Shown: in pieces, positions 51,701-59,144 of the stretch
How positions within the stretch are numbered: position 1 is the first letter of the stretch
Layout of the letters: each line of letters begins with the position of its first letter
DNA from: a virus
IMG/VR virus record: IMGVR_UViG_3300023174_000033
Coordinates: 248,001 to 312,000 of that record
Direction: 5' to 3' (one strand)
Length of the DNA stretch: 64,000 nucleotides
Position numbers and translations under genes: made by a program
Notes under the pieces: generated by a model
What the model saw: the letters and a program-made list of their open reading frames with translations, nothing else
Databases searched by the model: none
Told to the model about the DNA's origin: nothing

Positions 51701-54700
51701 TGAATCAATTCGGTGTGTCATCTGGTGCAAACAATCAAGGTAGTTATGTAAATCAGATAGGGTACGCAGTTGGAGATGGTAATAAGTCCTCATTTGTTAA
51801 TTCCATAGGTTATTTAACTGGTCAAGCAAATGGAGGTAGTTTTTCTAATTTTATGGGAGCTTGGGCGGGATGGCAAAATAGTGGGCACTCTGTCAACGCA
51901 ATCGGTAATAGTGCTTCAAAGTCAAACACCGGTGATTATGTAAATGCTATTGGAGATAATGCTGGGTTTTCCAATTTAGGAAACCATGTAAATTCTATGG
52001 GTCGAGATTCAGCGAGGGAAAACAAATCTGATTTTGTTGATGCAATCGGAACAGAGGCAGCAAAATTAAACTCAGGAACTTATGGTATTTTTATCGGATA
52101 TCAATCTGGATTATCAAATAAAGGTTCATATGTTGTGAGTTTAGGATATCAATCAGGTGATAATAATAGTGGTGAAGGTTCGGTAAGTATAGGTCGAAGA
52201 GCTGGTCAAAACTCTTCTGGTGATTATATGAATGCGATTGGATATCTAGCTGGTTTTGGTTCAAGTGGAGTCAGAAATAATTTCATAGGTTACGATACTG
52301 GTGAAAATAACACTGGCACAAGAGTAAATGCCATAGGTGAAAGTGCTGCCCTTTCCAATGATGGTAATTATATAAATGCTATTGGATTTGAAGCTGCTTG
52401 GGATAATGCCAGCGATTATGTAGATGCAATTGGGTATCAGGCGGCTTACCAAAACACAAACGCTTCAAATTATATAGTAGCAATTGGGCGTTCGAGTGGA
52501 TACAGAAATAGTGGATCATACAACAACTTCGTAGGAAATGAAAGTGGATTTGACAATGAGGGAAGTTTCAATATTGGTTTGGGGTTTCGATCTGGCTACT
52601 CTGTAACAGCATCATACGTCGTTTCCTTGGGATTTGAGAGCGGTCAAAATTCAATAGCTGGAGTAAATGTAAATATCGGAAGAGAAGCTGGTAAACAAAG
52701 TCTTGGCGCTGGTAGTAATTTTATCGGTGATATGGCTGGTAAAAATAATAAAAGTCAATACGTTATAGCGATAGGGGAATCAGCAGCAGAAGGAAATTAT
52801 GGAACTTTTGGCATTTTTCTTGGACGTTTCAGTGGTCAAAACAATCAAGGTGCGTCCAACATTGGATTGGGTAATAATACTTTCGTTAATAGTCTCGCCA
52901 CTCGTTCTGTTGGCATTGGTAGTGGTGGAGCTCTTCAGAATTCCTACGGTAGTTTCCTTGTCGCAATTGGAGATAGTAGTGGTGGATTCAATAAATCTGA
53001 TAGAACAATATCTATTGGTTACCTTGCTGGATATTTACAAGCTGGTACACAATCAATTGCTATAGGTAATGAAAGTGGACAAAGCAACATTGGTATTCGG
53101 GTTATATCAATAGGAAGTAGAGCTGCTTATGGAAATACTGGTAGTGAAGTTATATCTATAGGTTCAACTGCGGGTTACTATAATTCTGGTGAGAGAGGTA
53201 TCTATATAGGGATTGAATCCGGTAGAGAACATACTGGAGATAACTCAATCGCGATTGGTGATGGTTCATTGAGTAGAGAGACTATAGCTCCATTTAGAAC
53301 CACATCATCAACATACTCAATTGCCATAGGTTCAGATGCTGGTAAGAGAAGTAGTTTATCAAATAGTGTGGTGGTCGGTAAATCCGCTGGTCTTGGATCC
53401 TCTGGTGTTCAAATTATAGGCATTGGTGATTCAGCTCAATCAGGTTCAAGTGGTGCAAATAGTATAGGTATAGGTCAGTCATCACTTTCATCTAATTCAG
53501 GTACTTGGTCAATTGGATTGGGATATAGGGCAGGACAACTGAATACATCAGAATACTTGATTGCCATGGGATATGATGCTGGTAATCAAAATCAGGGAGA
53601 TAATTCAATTTTGCTTGGATATCAATCAGGTCTAGGTAATAAAAGTGATTCTACGATAAGTTTTGGGTTTCAATCGGGTTATCTAAACGAAGGAACTTAT
53701 TCCGTTATGGTTGGTGAAAGAGCTGGTGCGAATAATCAAGGATTTAGTTTAAACTCTGTTGGATGGTATGCAGGTAATGGTAATGATGGTGATTATGTTG
53801 TTGGTATAGGATATCAATCAGCAAGAGAGAATAAAGGAGATGATTTAGTTTCACTCGGACAAGAGGCAGGTCAGTTCAATAAATCATCAAATGTTGTATC
53901 TATTGGTCAGAGAAGTGGTCGTACAAATACCGGAACTTGGTCTAATTTTATAGGTTTCAAATCTGGAGAATTAAATACCGGAGCTTACACAAACGCATTT
54001 GGTTCTAGTGCTTCTTTCACAAATAAAGGTCAATATGTAAATGCGATTGGTTTTGAAGCTGGTGCATTCAATGAAGGGACATATGGTGATTTCCTCGGAT
54101 ATAGAGCTGGTTATCAAAACTTTGGAGAAAATTATGTTATTGGTATAGGTGTGCAAGCTGCTATGTCAAATTCAGCTTCAAACATAATTGCAATTGGTTT
54201 AAATGCTTTAAGAAGTAATTTAGGTGGAAGTGATGAAACCATCGGTATAGGTAATCAGTCAGGTAATCAAAATAAGGGGGTAAAAAATGTTTTCATAGGT
54301 AGTAACGCCGGACAATTACAAAAGGGTGACCAAAATATTGCAATTGGTGCTAACTCAGGACAACAAAGTTTTGGTACAAATTCAGTTTATATTGGTTTAT
54401 TTGCTGGATACCAACAAACCGGAGAAAGTGCTATTTTGATTGGTGAAAATGCTGGAAATGCTGGTACTGGACATGAAAATATAAGTATTGGTAAAAACGT
54501 TGGTGGAGTTAGAGGCTCAAATAATATTTCAATCGGGGAAGAAGCTGGTTCACAAATTAGAGCGACATTCAGTATACAAATTGGTTATAGAGCTGGAACA
54601 AGAAACTCTGGTTCGGATGTTGTAATTATTGGTAATAATGCAGGTGTAGGCAATACTGGCAGTAGTAATAATATAATAGGAGCGAGTGCAGGTCAAGGGA

Positions 54701-56130
54701 ATTTCGGTTCATTTGCAAATATAATGGGAGTTGATTCAGCTCTGAACTCTTTGAATATAAGTTATGGTAATGCTTTTGGATATGGTGCGGCAAGAAATGC
54801 TATAGGATTTGGTTCCAACTTTATTGGCCAAGAAGCTGGTTCTACTGCTGCTGCGGTTGCTCAATATAGTAATTATATCGGAGCATGGGCAGGTGGATCT
54901 AATGGTGGAGATAGAGTGAACTCGATAGGATTTTTTGCAGGCCATAACACCAAGGGATATTATTCTAATTATATCGGATGGGATGCTGGTAAAGATACAA
55001 ATATGCGTCACTCAAATGCTATAGGTTATAGGGCAGCAAGTGAAGTCGGTAAAAATCAAACCTCGAGCCCTAATCCTTTTAACAGTGCATTGAACCAATT
55101 TATAAATGCAATCGGAGTTGAATCTTTATTTGCAGGAACTGGAAGTCACGTTAACGCAATAGGTACTAGTGCTTCTTTCAGAGGAGCAGGGGAGTTTATC
55201 AATAGTATTGGTTTTGAAGCAGGCGCTATTACTAACGGTTCTTACAGTAACTACATAGGATTTAAAGCTGGATTTCAAAGTACAGGAGACTATAACGACT
55301 TTATTGGATATCAATCTGGATTTAGAAATAAAGGTAACAAAAACCTGGCAATTGGTACCGAGGCCTTATCGTCGTTCAACGGATTGTCGACAATAGGAAT
55401 CGGAGAGTTATCTGGTCAGTATTCCACTGGTAGTTCAAATATATTTATAGGAGGATTTCAGACCGGAAAATATTCGGAAGGAAATAGTAATATTTATATT
55501 GGGGGCAGAACGGGTGAAGATACAAATGGTGACGCAAATGTATCCTTAGGTATAAATAGTCTTCAGGGGGGTACTGCATCAACCACAATTGTGATTGGTG
55601 CTAATAGTGGGGGTAGTATGAGGACTTTGGATGGAATCGCTATAGGTAGTAATGCACTTTCAGGCCATAATGGGAATAATACTATCTCGATAGGTAAAAG
55701 TTCTGGTAATAATTCCTTAGCGAATAACCTGATTATGATTGGGGAGAACGCTGGTGAGCGTAGTAGAGGAACTCATAGTATACACATTGGTCAGAATTCT
55801 GGAGGTAAAAGTGGTGGGTTTCAGATTGGTCAGTACAATGTTGGTATAGGTAGGGAAAGTCTTTATGGACTCACCGGATCTTACTTAGTTGCTATTGGTG
55901 ATCAAGCTGGATACGAAAATTCCGCAGATCACGTTATTGCTTTGGGAGCAACTGCTGGATATAGAAACACAAAGAGTAACCAATTCATAATTAGTAATAG
56001 TAATATGCCAGTATACACCGATAAAGCTACAGCTGATGCCGCTATAACAGTAGCGAACGGATTCAACAGTGGTAATACTTACTTATATTGGAACACCGCA
56101 ACTGCTGATATAGGAGCTAAAAGATTGTAA
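48751..56130 (+). CDS. Giant repetitive tail fibre, YadA-head-like 16-residue repeats, 2459 aa
   Basis: After an N-terminal segment of about 35 residues (MKIDKPSINRITDLRSIND) nearly the whole protein is made of 16-residue units of the type V(N/V)xIGxxAGxxNTGxY. The I-G and A-(G/A) positions match the head repeats of trimeric autotransporters such as YadA (about 14 residues, left-handed beta-roll), so a long trimeric beta-roll fibre is the natural inference. The C-terminus changes to QFIISNSNMPVYTDKATAD, then YLYWNTATADIGAKRL, a short end domain of the kind found in Bacteroidota phage fibres. Fibres recognise the host surface. At 48 bases per unit the gene is one long imperfect DNA repeat and would be prone to length change. 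A small cupin-like gene follows after eight bases. Confidence 0.82.
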   Translation: MKIDKPSINRITDLRSINDVNITIGNTSSLSFPTSEANHIIIGASAGQENYGINVVGLGLESVKNNDGSSVYAIGRKSAFGNSQDHVVAIGDLTANENLGINVNAIGEWAGASNSGDNVNAFGKRAAYGNTGSNVNAFGELAAQGNDGNDLNAIGYYAGNQNTGDYVNAVGWIAGRKNTGDNVDAFGNYAAESNKGSRVVGIGNAAAYQNTGSTIVAVGYLSAFGNTGSDGVYIGNNAGSKNIGDGVNAIGNSSGLANSGNQLNSIGNDSARNNTGNNVVAIGDRAAYQNEGSETYVFGLDAGRENKGNYVASIGTEAARENTGSNVQAFGRLAAKGNTGSDVVSIGYAAGIRNVGDVINAIGLESALDNSGNYVNSIGQRAGDTNTGDFVNQFGRYAGQNNKGSYANQIGDSAGKYNTGMSVNQIGLNAGLGNTGSYVVQIGEGAGSGNTTNLMVQIGLEVGTNNTGERSNQIGAFAGGNNSGSFANQIGFGSGANNTGEQATQIGNAAGSGNSGLAVNQIGSNAGQSNEGDYVNQIGVGTGQSNKGNNANQIGSGAGSGNEGNDVNQIGTNAGGNNTGDSVNFIGKNSGASNTGTYVEAIGENSAFSNTGVHVIALGYDAANDNSGNNVIAIGGTAARENTGSDVIGIGENAAYLNSGASDVIAIGRDAAKQNTGQYVYAFGTIAARENTGTNVVAIGGPVLVNNSGNQVVGLGISSLEDNQGDYVIGIGDITGNSNTGDYLIAIGREAGTLNTGIHQNAFGNRSLYNATSNYSNAIGYQSGEQSSGSHKNMIGYEAGLGSGGDRQDVMGYNAFYEASGSDIVAIGAYALFLGTASRLVAIGASAGMYNIANDGIFIGGEAGSFNKGTESIQIGKLAGSRNTGSNVVQIGIETGTGNTGSNNLQIGGYAGQENISSGSIQIGLFAGYQNTGNHSNQLGYQAGYQNIGSRAIQLGYAAAQQNSGDYAVQIGDNVGGLNTGDYVNQFGVSSGANNQGSYVNQIGYAVGDGNKSSFVNSIGYLTGQANGGSFSNFMGAWAGWQNSGHSVNAIGNSASKSNTGDYVNAIGDNAGFSNLGNHVNSMGRDSARENKSDFVDAIGTEAAKLNSGTYGIFIGYQSGLSNKGSYVVSLGYQSGDNNSGEGSVSIGRRAGQNSSGDYMNAIGYLAGFGSSGVRNNFIGYDTGENNTGTRVNAIGESAALSNDGNYINAIGFEAAWDNASDYVDAIGYQAAYQNTNASNYIVAIGRSSGYRNSGSYNNFVGNESGFDNEGSFNIGLGFRSGYSVTASYVVSLGFESGQNSIAGVNVNIGREAGKQSLGAGSNFIGDMAGKNNKSQYVIAIGESAAEGNYGTFGIFLGRFSGQNNQGASNIGLGNNTFVNSLATRSVGIGSGGALQNSYGSFLVAIGDSSGGFNKSDRTISIGYLAGYLQAGTQSIAIGNESGQSNIGIRVISIGSRAAYGNTGSEVISIGSTAGYYNSGERGIYIGIESGREHTGDNSIAIGDGSLSRETIAPFRTTSSTYSIAIGSDAGKRSSLSNSVVVGKSAGLGSSGVQIIGIGDSAQSGSSGANSIGIGQSSLSSNSGTWSIGLGYRAGQLNTSEYLIAMGYDAGNQNQGDNSILLGYQSGLGNKSDSTISFGFQSGYLNEGTYSVMVGERAGANNQGFSLNSVGWYAGNGNDGDYVVGIGYQSARENKGDDLVSLGQEAGQFNKSSNVVSIGQRSGRTNTGTWSNFIGFKSGELNTGAYTNAFGSSASFTNKGQYVNAIGFEAGAFNEGTYGDFLGYRAGYQNFGENYVIGIGVQAAMSNSASNIIAIGLNALRSNLGGSDETIGIGNQSGNQNKGVKNVFIGSNAGQLQKGDQNIAIGANSGQQSFGTNSVYIGLFAGYQQTGESAILIGENAGNAGTGHENISIGKNVGGVRGSNNISIGEEAGSQIRATFSIQIGYRAGTRNSGSDVVIIGNNAGVGNTGSSNNIIGASAGQGNFGSFANIMGVDSALNSLNISYGNAFGYGAARNAIGFGSNFIGQEAGSTAAAVAQYSNYIGAWAGGSNGGDRVNSIGFFAGHNTKGYYSNYIGWDAGKDTNMRHSNAIGYRAASEVGKNQTSSPNPFNSALNQFINAIGVESLFAGTGSHVNAIGTSASFRGAGEFINSIGFEAGAITNGSYSNYIGFKAGFQSTGDYNDFIGYQSGFRNKGNKNLAIGTEALSSFNGLSTIGIGELSGQYSTGSSNIFIGGFQTGKYSEGNSNIYIGGRTGEDTNGDANVSLGINSLQGGTASTTIVIGANSGGSMRTLDGIAIGSNALSGHNGNNTISIGKSSGNNSLANNLIMIGENAGERSRGTHSIHIGQNSGGKSGGFQIGQYNVGIGRESLYGLTGSYLVAIGDQAGYENSADHVIALGATAGYRNTKSNQFIISNSNMPVYTDKATADAAITVANGFNSGNTYLYWNTATADIGAKRL
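48850..55970 (+). repeat. About 148 imperfect 48-bp coding repeats in the fibre gene
   Basis: The 16-residue period holds almost without interruption for 7 kb, with occasional 15-, 17- or 18-residue units. Codon use varies between units, so most are not recent copies, but short stretches such as the GNTGS(N/D)V type recur at DNA level. Confidence 0.93.
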
Positions 56131-56138
56131 TTTTGACT

Positions 56139-56405
56139 ATGGAATTACCTTTCAACGAAGAAGAAATTTCAAAGGCTGTCTATTTAAGGACATTTTATGA
56201 AAATGTTGAGTCAGGTGATTTGACTTGGCACAGAGATAGAGAAGACAGATATATTGAGCCAACCCATGAGACAAATTGGGCATTCCAAATAGATAACGAA
56301 TTGCCACAAAATATAGATAAAAAAATATTTATACCTAAAGGTGTTTATCACAGACTTATAAAAGGTAAAGGAGATTTGATATTAAAAATTGAAAAATTAA
56401 ATTAA
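56139..56405 (+). CDS. Small cupin-like phage protein, 88 aa
   Basis: The start is taken at ATG 56139; a TTG two codons upstream is possible. The pattern LTWHRDREDRYIEP, then WAFQIDNELPQNI and KIFIPKGVYHRLIKGKGDL is that of a small phage family that looks like a minimal cupin (His-x-Arg at the start, IPK-x-x-x-HR near the end). Metal or sugar binding is conceivable but unproven. It is only eight bases downstream of the fibre gene, so it is co-expressed and may help fibre folding or decorate the fibre; this is inferred. Its last codons overlap the promoter element of the next gene. Confidence 0.65.
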   Translation: MELPFNEEEISKAVYLRTFYENVESGDLTWHRDREDRYIEPTHETNWAFQIDNELPQNIDKKIFIPKGVYHRLIKGKGDLILKIEKLN

Positions 56406-56412
56406 TATATAA
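56402..56412 (+). promoter_or_regulatory. Candidate late promoter TTAATATATAA
   Basis: It overlaps the stop codon of the cupin-like gene and ends three bases before the ATG at 56416, the same tight spacing as at gp25. A nearly leaderless mRNA would result if it is used. Confidence 0.42.
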
Positions 56413-56415
56413 TTT

Positions 56416-56634
56416 ATGAATCACTTATTATTATTTGAAGACTTTCAAGAATATCTAATTGTTGAAAAAAATGTACCTAACAATCCATCTTTATGGGCAT
56501 CTTGCAAAGCTTGGGCAAAAAATACTTATGATGTTTATCCATCCGCTTATGCTAATGGAGCAGCTGCAAAAAGGTACAAATCCAAAGGTGGAACTTGGAG
56601 AAAATCAAAAATTAGAAAAAAGAAAAAGAAATAA
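56416..56634 (+). CDS. Small basic internal-protein candidate, 72 aa
   Basis: The start MNHLLLFEDFQEYLIVEKN is a strong match to the targeting-like signature, and IVE at residues 15-17 is a plausible gp21-type cut site. The mature part (NPSLWASCKAWAKNTYDVYP, then SAYANGAAAKRYKSKGGTWR) is a well-conserved small domain seen in many phages and large DNA viruses, and it ends in a Lys/Arg-rich tail (RKSKIRKKKKK). After cleavage it would be a very basic peptide of about 55 residues able to bind packaged DNA. The stop and next start overlap (TAATG), so it is translationally coupled to a second protein of the same design. Confidence 0.72.
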   Translation: MNHLLLFEDFQEYLIVEKNVPNNPSLWASCKAWAKNTYDVYPSAYANGAAAKRYKSKGGTWRKSKIRKKKKK

Positions 56635-56936
56635 TGGAACATTTACTCCCATTTGAAGACTTCATCAATGAAGAAAAATCATATAAGGGTTCTCATGGTG
56701 GACTGGATAAATGGTTCAAAGAGAAGTGGGTAGATATTTCGAAAACTAATAAAGATGGATCACACCCGCCTTGTGGCAGGTCAGATACAAGTAAAGGTGG
56801 GTATCCTAAATGTAGAAAAGTAAGAGTAGCCGCTAAAATGTCTAAAAAACAAAAAAAGGCATCAGTTTCTAGAAAAAGAAGAGCGGAAAAAGAGGGTTCA
56901 AAGGGAAGTGGTAGGAAACCAAACTACGCGAATTAA
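56634..56936 (+). CDS. Small basic internal-protein candidate (DUF5872-like), 100 aa
   Basis: MEHLLPFEDFINEEKS repeats the targeting-like start, with INE at residues 11-13 as a likely cleavage site. The rest matches a conserved small domain: GGLDKWFKEKWVDISK, then HPPCGRSDTSKGGYPKCRK and SKKQKKASVSRKRRAEKEG, rich in Lys and Arg and with two Cys. It resembles DUF5872-type proteins found in phages and algal viruses; the function is unknown. It overlaps the upstream basic protein by one base. Two coupled genes with the same leader and different basic domains look like a head-packaged set. Its stop abuts that of gp47 on the other strand. Confidence 0.72.
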   Translation: MEHLLPFEDFINEEKSYKGSHGGLDKWFKEKWVDISKTNKDGSHPPCGRSDTSKGGYPKCRKVRVAAKMSKKQKKASVSRKRRAEKEGSKGSGRKPNYAN

Positions 56937-58064
56937 TTAGTCTACGGCAAAACCTTCGTCATAAATTCTAGCAATTTCATTAAATTCTTGTAAGACCCCA
57001 CTTTTCACTTTCTCACTTTCATACTTTTGATTATTTATGTATTGTCTGATTAAATCAGTATATTCAAGTTGTATTGAGGGTATCACACCATTATTTAATT
57101 CATCTTCTGTTATTTCGTCCAATACAGATTTTACTTCACTATTGTTCTCCAAAACCAAATCATCAATATAATCTACAGTGGCGAAATTACCAGACTCTAA
57201 CATTGTTTCCAATTTTCTTCTTAATTTTCGGTTATTTATTAGAAGAGAATTTGAAATGAATAAATCCACATAATCTTTGGTTGATACAGATTCCAAGGAT
57301 TCAATATCTTCTTGGGTTCTTATGTAAATTTTCTTATACCTTGGTGATACGTTGTTTGGAATAAAATCTTCTTCTCCTGTTAACGTATCTAATATAAATA
57401 TTCCTTTTTGATTACCTATGTCATTTCTATCCATTTCAAAATTATTACCTACAAAGGTGAAATTTTTATTAACCTGTAATATATGAATGTGACCCGAATA
57501 AACATTTTTATATCCCGAAAATTCTTCAACATCAATTTTATCAGGATTTTTGTGAGCTACAGATGTAAGATGCATTCTAGCGCCATTCAAATCTGAATGA
57601 CAGAAAAGGTAATCACATCCAGAAAATTGTTTAAGAACATTTATTTGGTCTTGCTTCTTTTCAACCCAAGGCAACATTAGTATGGATTTCCCAAAAAATT
57701 GTATTTTAGTTGGTTCCTCATAAACGGTGATATTTGGTATGTATTTATACAATTTTACTGTATTAACATCATTTGAGGCTTTTGTGTATAAATCATGATT
57801 TCCAATTAAAATGTGGATTGGGCAAATCTTTGATATTCTCTCTAATAAGTCTTGGGCATAGTTTAAGATGTTAATTGGTACTACAGACCGATTATCAAAT
57901 AAATCTCCACAGTGGACTATTATATCTTCAGATGTGAGATTTTTTTCTATTAATGGTATAAGAAAGCCCTCAAAATACTCTCTATGGACTTTAAACCATT
58001 TATCAACTGAATTTGGATACCCTAAACCTAGGTGTGTATCACCGATTATAAGAATTTTTGACAT
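56937..58064 (-). CDS. gp47: Recombination endonuclease subunit (gp47-like, Mre11/SbcD family)
   Basis: The 375 residues (T4 gp47 is 339) show all metallophosphoesterase motifs: IIGDTHLG (Asp9, His11), VHCGDLFDNR (Asp54), ILIGNHDLY (88-91 GNHD), CHSDLNG and YSGHIH (His near 190). With gp46 (Rad50/SbcC-like) it forms the nuclease that makes single-stranded ends for recombination-dependent replication and helps degrade host DNA. The gp46 partner is not in the window; in T4 genes 46 and 47 are adjacent. The C-terminal 120 residues would be the partner-binding and capping part. It is a lone minus-strand gene between virion genes, divergent from the tail tube gene. Confidence 0.92.
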   Translation of the reverse strand: MSKILIIGDTHLGLGYPNSVDKWFKVHREYFEGFLIPLIEKNLTSEDIIVHCGDLFDNRSVVPINILNYAQDLLERISKICPIHILIGNHDLYTKASNDVNTVKLYKYIPNITVYEEPTKIQFFGKSILMLPWVEKKQDQINVLKQFSGCDYLFCHSDLNGARMHLTSVAHKNPDKIDVEEFSGYKNVYSGHIHILQVNKNFTFVGNNFEMDRNDIGNQKGIFILDTLTGEEDFIPNNVSPRYKKIYIRTQEDIESLESVSTKDYVDLFISNSLLINNRKLRRKLETMLESGNFATVDYIDDLVLENNSEVKSVLDEITEDELNNGVIPSIQLEYTDLIRQYINNQKYESEKVKSGVLQEFNEIARIYDEGFAVD

Positions 58065-58148
58065 ATTAAGAGTTATATCAAAAAATCATAAAGAAGTTAA
58101 TATTCTAAATATAACAAAAAAAGTTGGAAAAAAATCATTTTTTTTATC

Positions 58149-58160
58149 TAATATATACTT
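58149..58160 (+). promoter_or_regulatory. Candidate promoter element CTAATATATACT before tail tube
   Basis: It lies about 85 bases upstream of the tail tube ATG in a 178-base divergent gap; a second TATATAATTT occurs near 58190-58200. Either could drive tail tube expression. The leader after them is A-rich (AAAAGAAAAAAAATATAAAG), with GAG close to the ATG as the nearest thing to a Shine-Dalgarno sequence. Confidence 0.35.
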
Positions 58161-58242
58161 TACAAAGTAATAGAAAGAAAAATTATTTTGATATATAATT
58201 TATAATTGAAAAACAATTAAAAGAAAAAAAATATAAAGAGTT

Positions 58243-58860
58243 ATGCCATTACCTCATTTTACCCAACTCCAGATGACCGGTTCGCCAGGTTTACCAGGTA
58301 GTTTACCAGAAGAACCAGTATACCTCAACTTGTTTGAGATTACTTTCGTTCTACCAACGATTCTACAAGCACAAGGCAGAGATCCTGTTTTGATGTTACA
58401 ACAAGCAAACTCTGTTGGATTGGATTTAACACCAGCAATCGAGACTGCTGAACAGAAATTCAAGTATTCAACCAGAGCATTCATGAAGACTCCTACAAAA
58501 ACTCACGTAGACTTCAATATCAAATTCAACGTGAACGTTACCGACCAAGGTCAAATGACCGTTTGGAACACATTAAAGGCTTGGTACGATGTTGTATGGA
58601 ATTCTCAGAATGGTACAGTTGGATATAAGAGTGATATCATCGGTTCTGTTATCGTTAATCAACACGATAAGAAGGGTGTTGTCCTAAGAAGAGTTACTTT
58701 CAACTCTGTTCAAATCAAACAAGTTTCAGCAGTTGAATTAGCTTGGAACTCAAATGAAATTTTAAGTGATGTTCAGGCTGATTTCGTAGCAGATTACTGG
58801 ATTGATGAGTACATTGATGGAAACTTCACTATTACTCCTCCACTTATTTCTGGATATTAA
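58243..58860 (+). CDS. gp19: Tail tube protein (gp19-like)
   Basis: At 205 residues (T4 gp19 is 163) this matches the contractile-phage tube family: an N-terminal PEEPVYLNLFEITFVLP strand, a loop, KTHVDFNIKFNVNVTDQGQM beta hairpins, a helix (TVWNTLKAWYDVVWN) and the C-terminal ADFVADYWIDEYIDG. The tube is a stack of hexamers inside the sheath, through which DNA and the tape measure pass. It is unusual that the tube gene is 28 kb from the sheath genes; in T4 they are neighbours. The gene is alone on its strand with its own upstream elements and a bidirectional terminator. Its codons look more even and GC-rich than its neighbours, as expected for a very highly expressed protein. Confidence 0.93.
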   Translation: MPLPHFTQLQMTGSPGLPGSLPEEPVYLNLFEITFVLPTILQAQGRDPVLMLQQANSVGLDLTPAIETAEQKFKYSTRAFMKTPTKTHVDFNIKFNVNVTDQGQMTVWNTLKAWYDVVWNSQNGTVGYKSDIIGSVIVNQHDKKGVVLRRVTFNSVQIKQVSAVELAWNSNEILSDVQADFVADYWIDEYIDGNFTITPPLISGY

Positions 58861-58874
58861 TAGTATGTCACTAC

Positions 58875-58903
58875 AAAAAAACCCACCATTGGTGGGTTTT
58901 TTT
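58875..58903. terminator. Bidirectional terminator after tail tube
   Basis: The 13-bp stem AAAAAAACCCACC/GGTGGGTTTTTTT has a three-base loop. It begins 14 bases after the tail tube stop, and its end overlaps the stop codon (58902-58904) of the opposing small gene. Confidence 0.93.
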
Positions 58904-59144
58904 ATTTGAATTTGTTTGCCATACCTGACATTTGGTTCATATAAGATCCAGGATTGAAGTTTGGCATTTTTTGCATTCCTTCTTCCTTTTTCTGACGTTT
59001 CTCCTCTTCTTCAGTTAATTCATTGACAATTCGGATGTTTTCCTCCATCATCCAATAAGGCCACTCATTCATAGCGGCCTCTTGAAGATGATAGTTCTTT
59101 TGTAATAGTAGTTTATTCTTTAATAAACTGCTCAAATGCGTCAT
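58902..59144 (-). CDS. Small tail-assembly/baseplate hub partner overlapping gp26 (gp51-like position)
   Basis: The start is placed at ATG 59144, inside the last 32 bases of the gp26-like gene in a different frame; a TTG six bases upstream is an alternative. The 80 residues are helical with Trp-rich EAAMNEWPYWMMEENIRIVN and an acidic-basic ELTEEEEKRQKKEEG run, ending Met/Asn-rich. In T4-like phages gp26 is followed by a short helical protein (gp51 position) that helps hub assembly, and similar overlapping pairs act as tail-assembly chaperones. The overlap needs either a new start or a +1 shift; no obvious -1 slippery heptamer is present. The role is inferred from context. Confidence 0.65.
   Translation of the reverse strand: MTHLSSLLKNKLLLQKNYHLQEAAMNEWPYWMMEENIRIVNELTEEEEKRQKKEEGMQKMPNFNPGSYMNQMSGMANKFK

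Noticed and set aside
48850-55970. CRISPR-like appearance of regularly spaced short repeats
   Set aside because: The 48-bp periodicity is in-frame protein repeat throughout, without spacers or palindromic repeat ends; the same applies to 622-1080 and 31477-33540.
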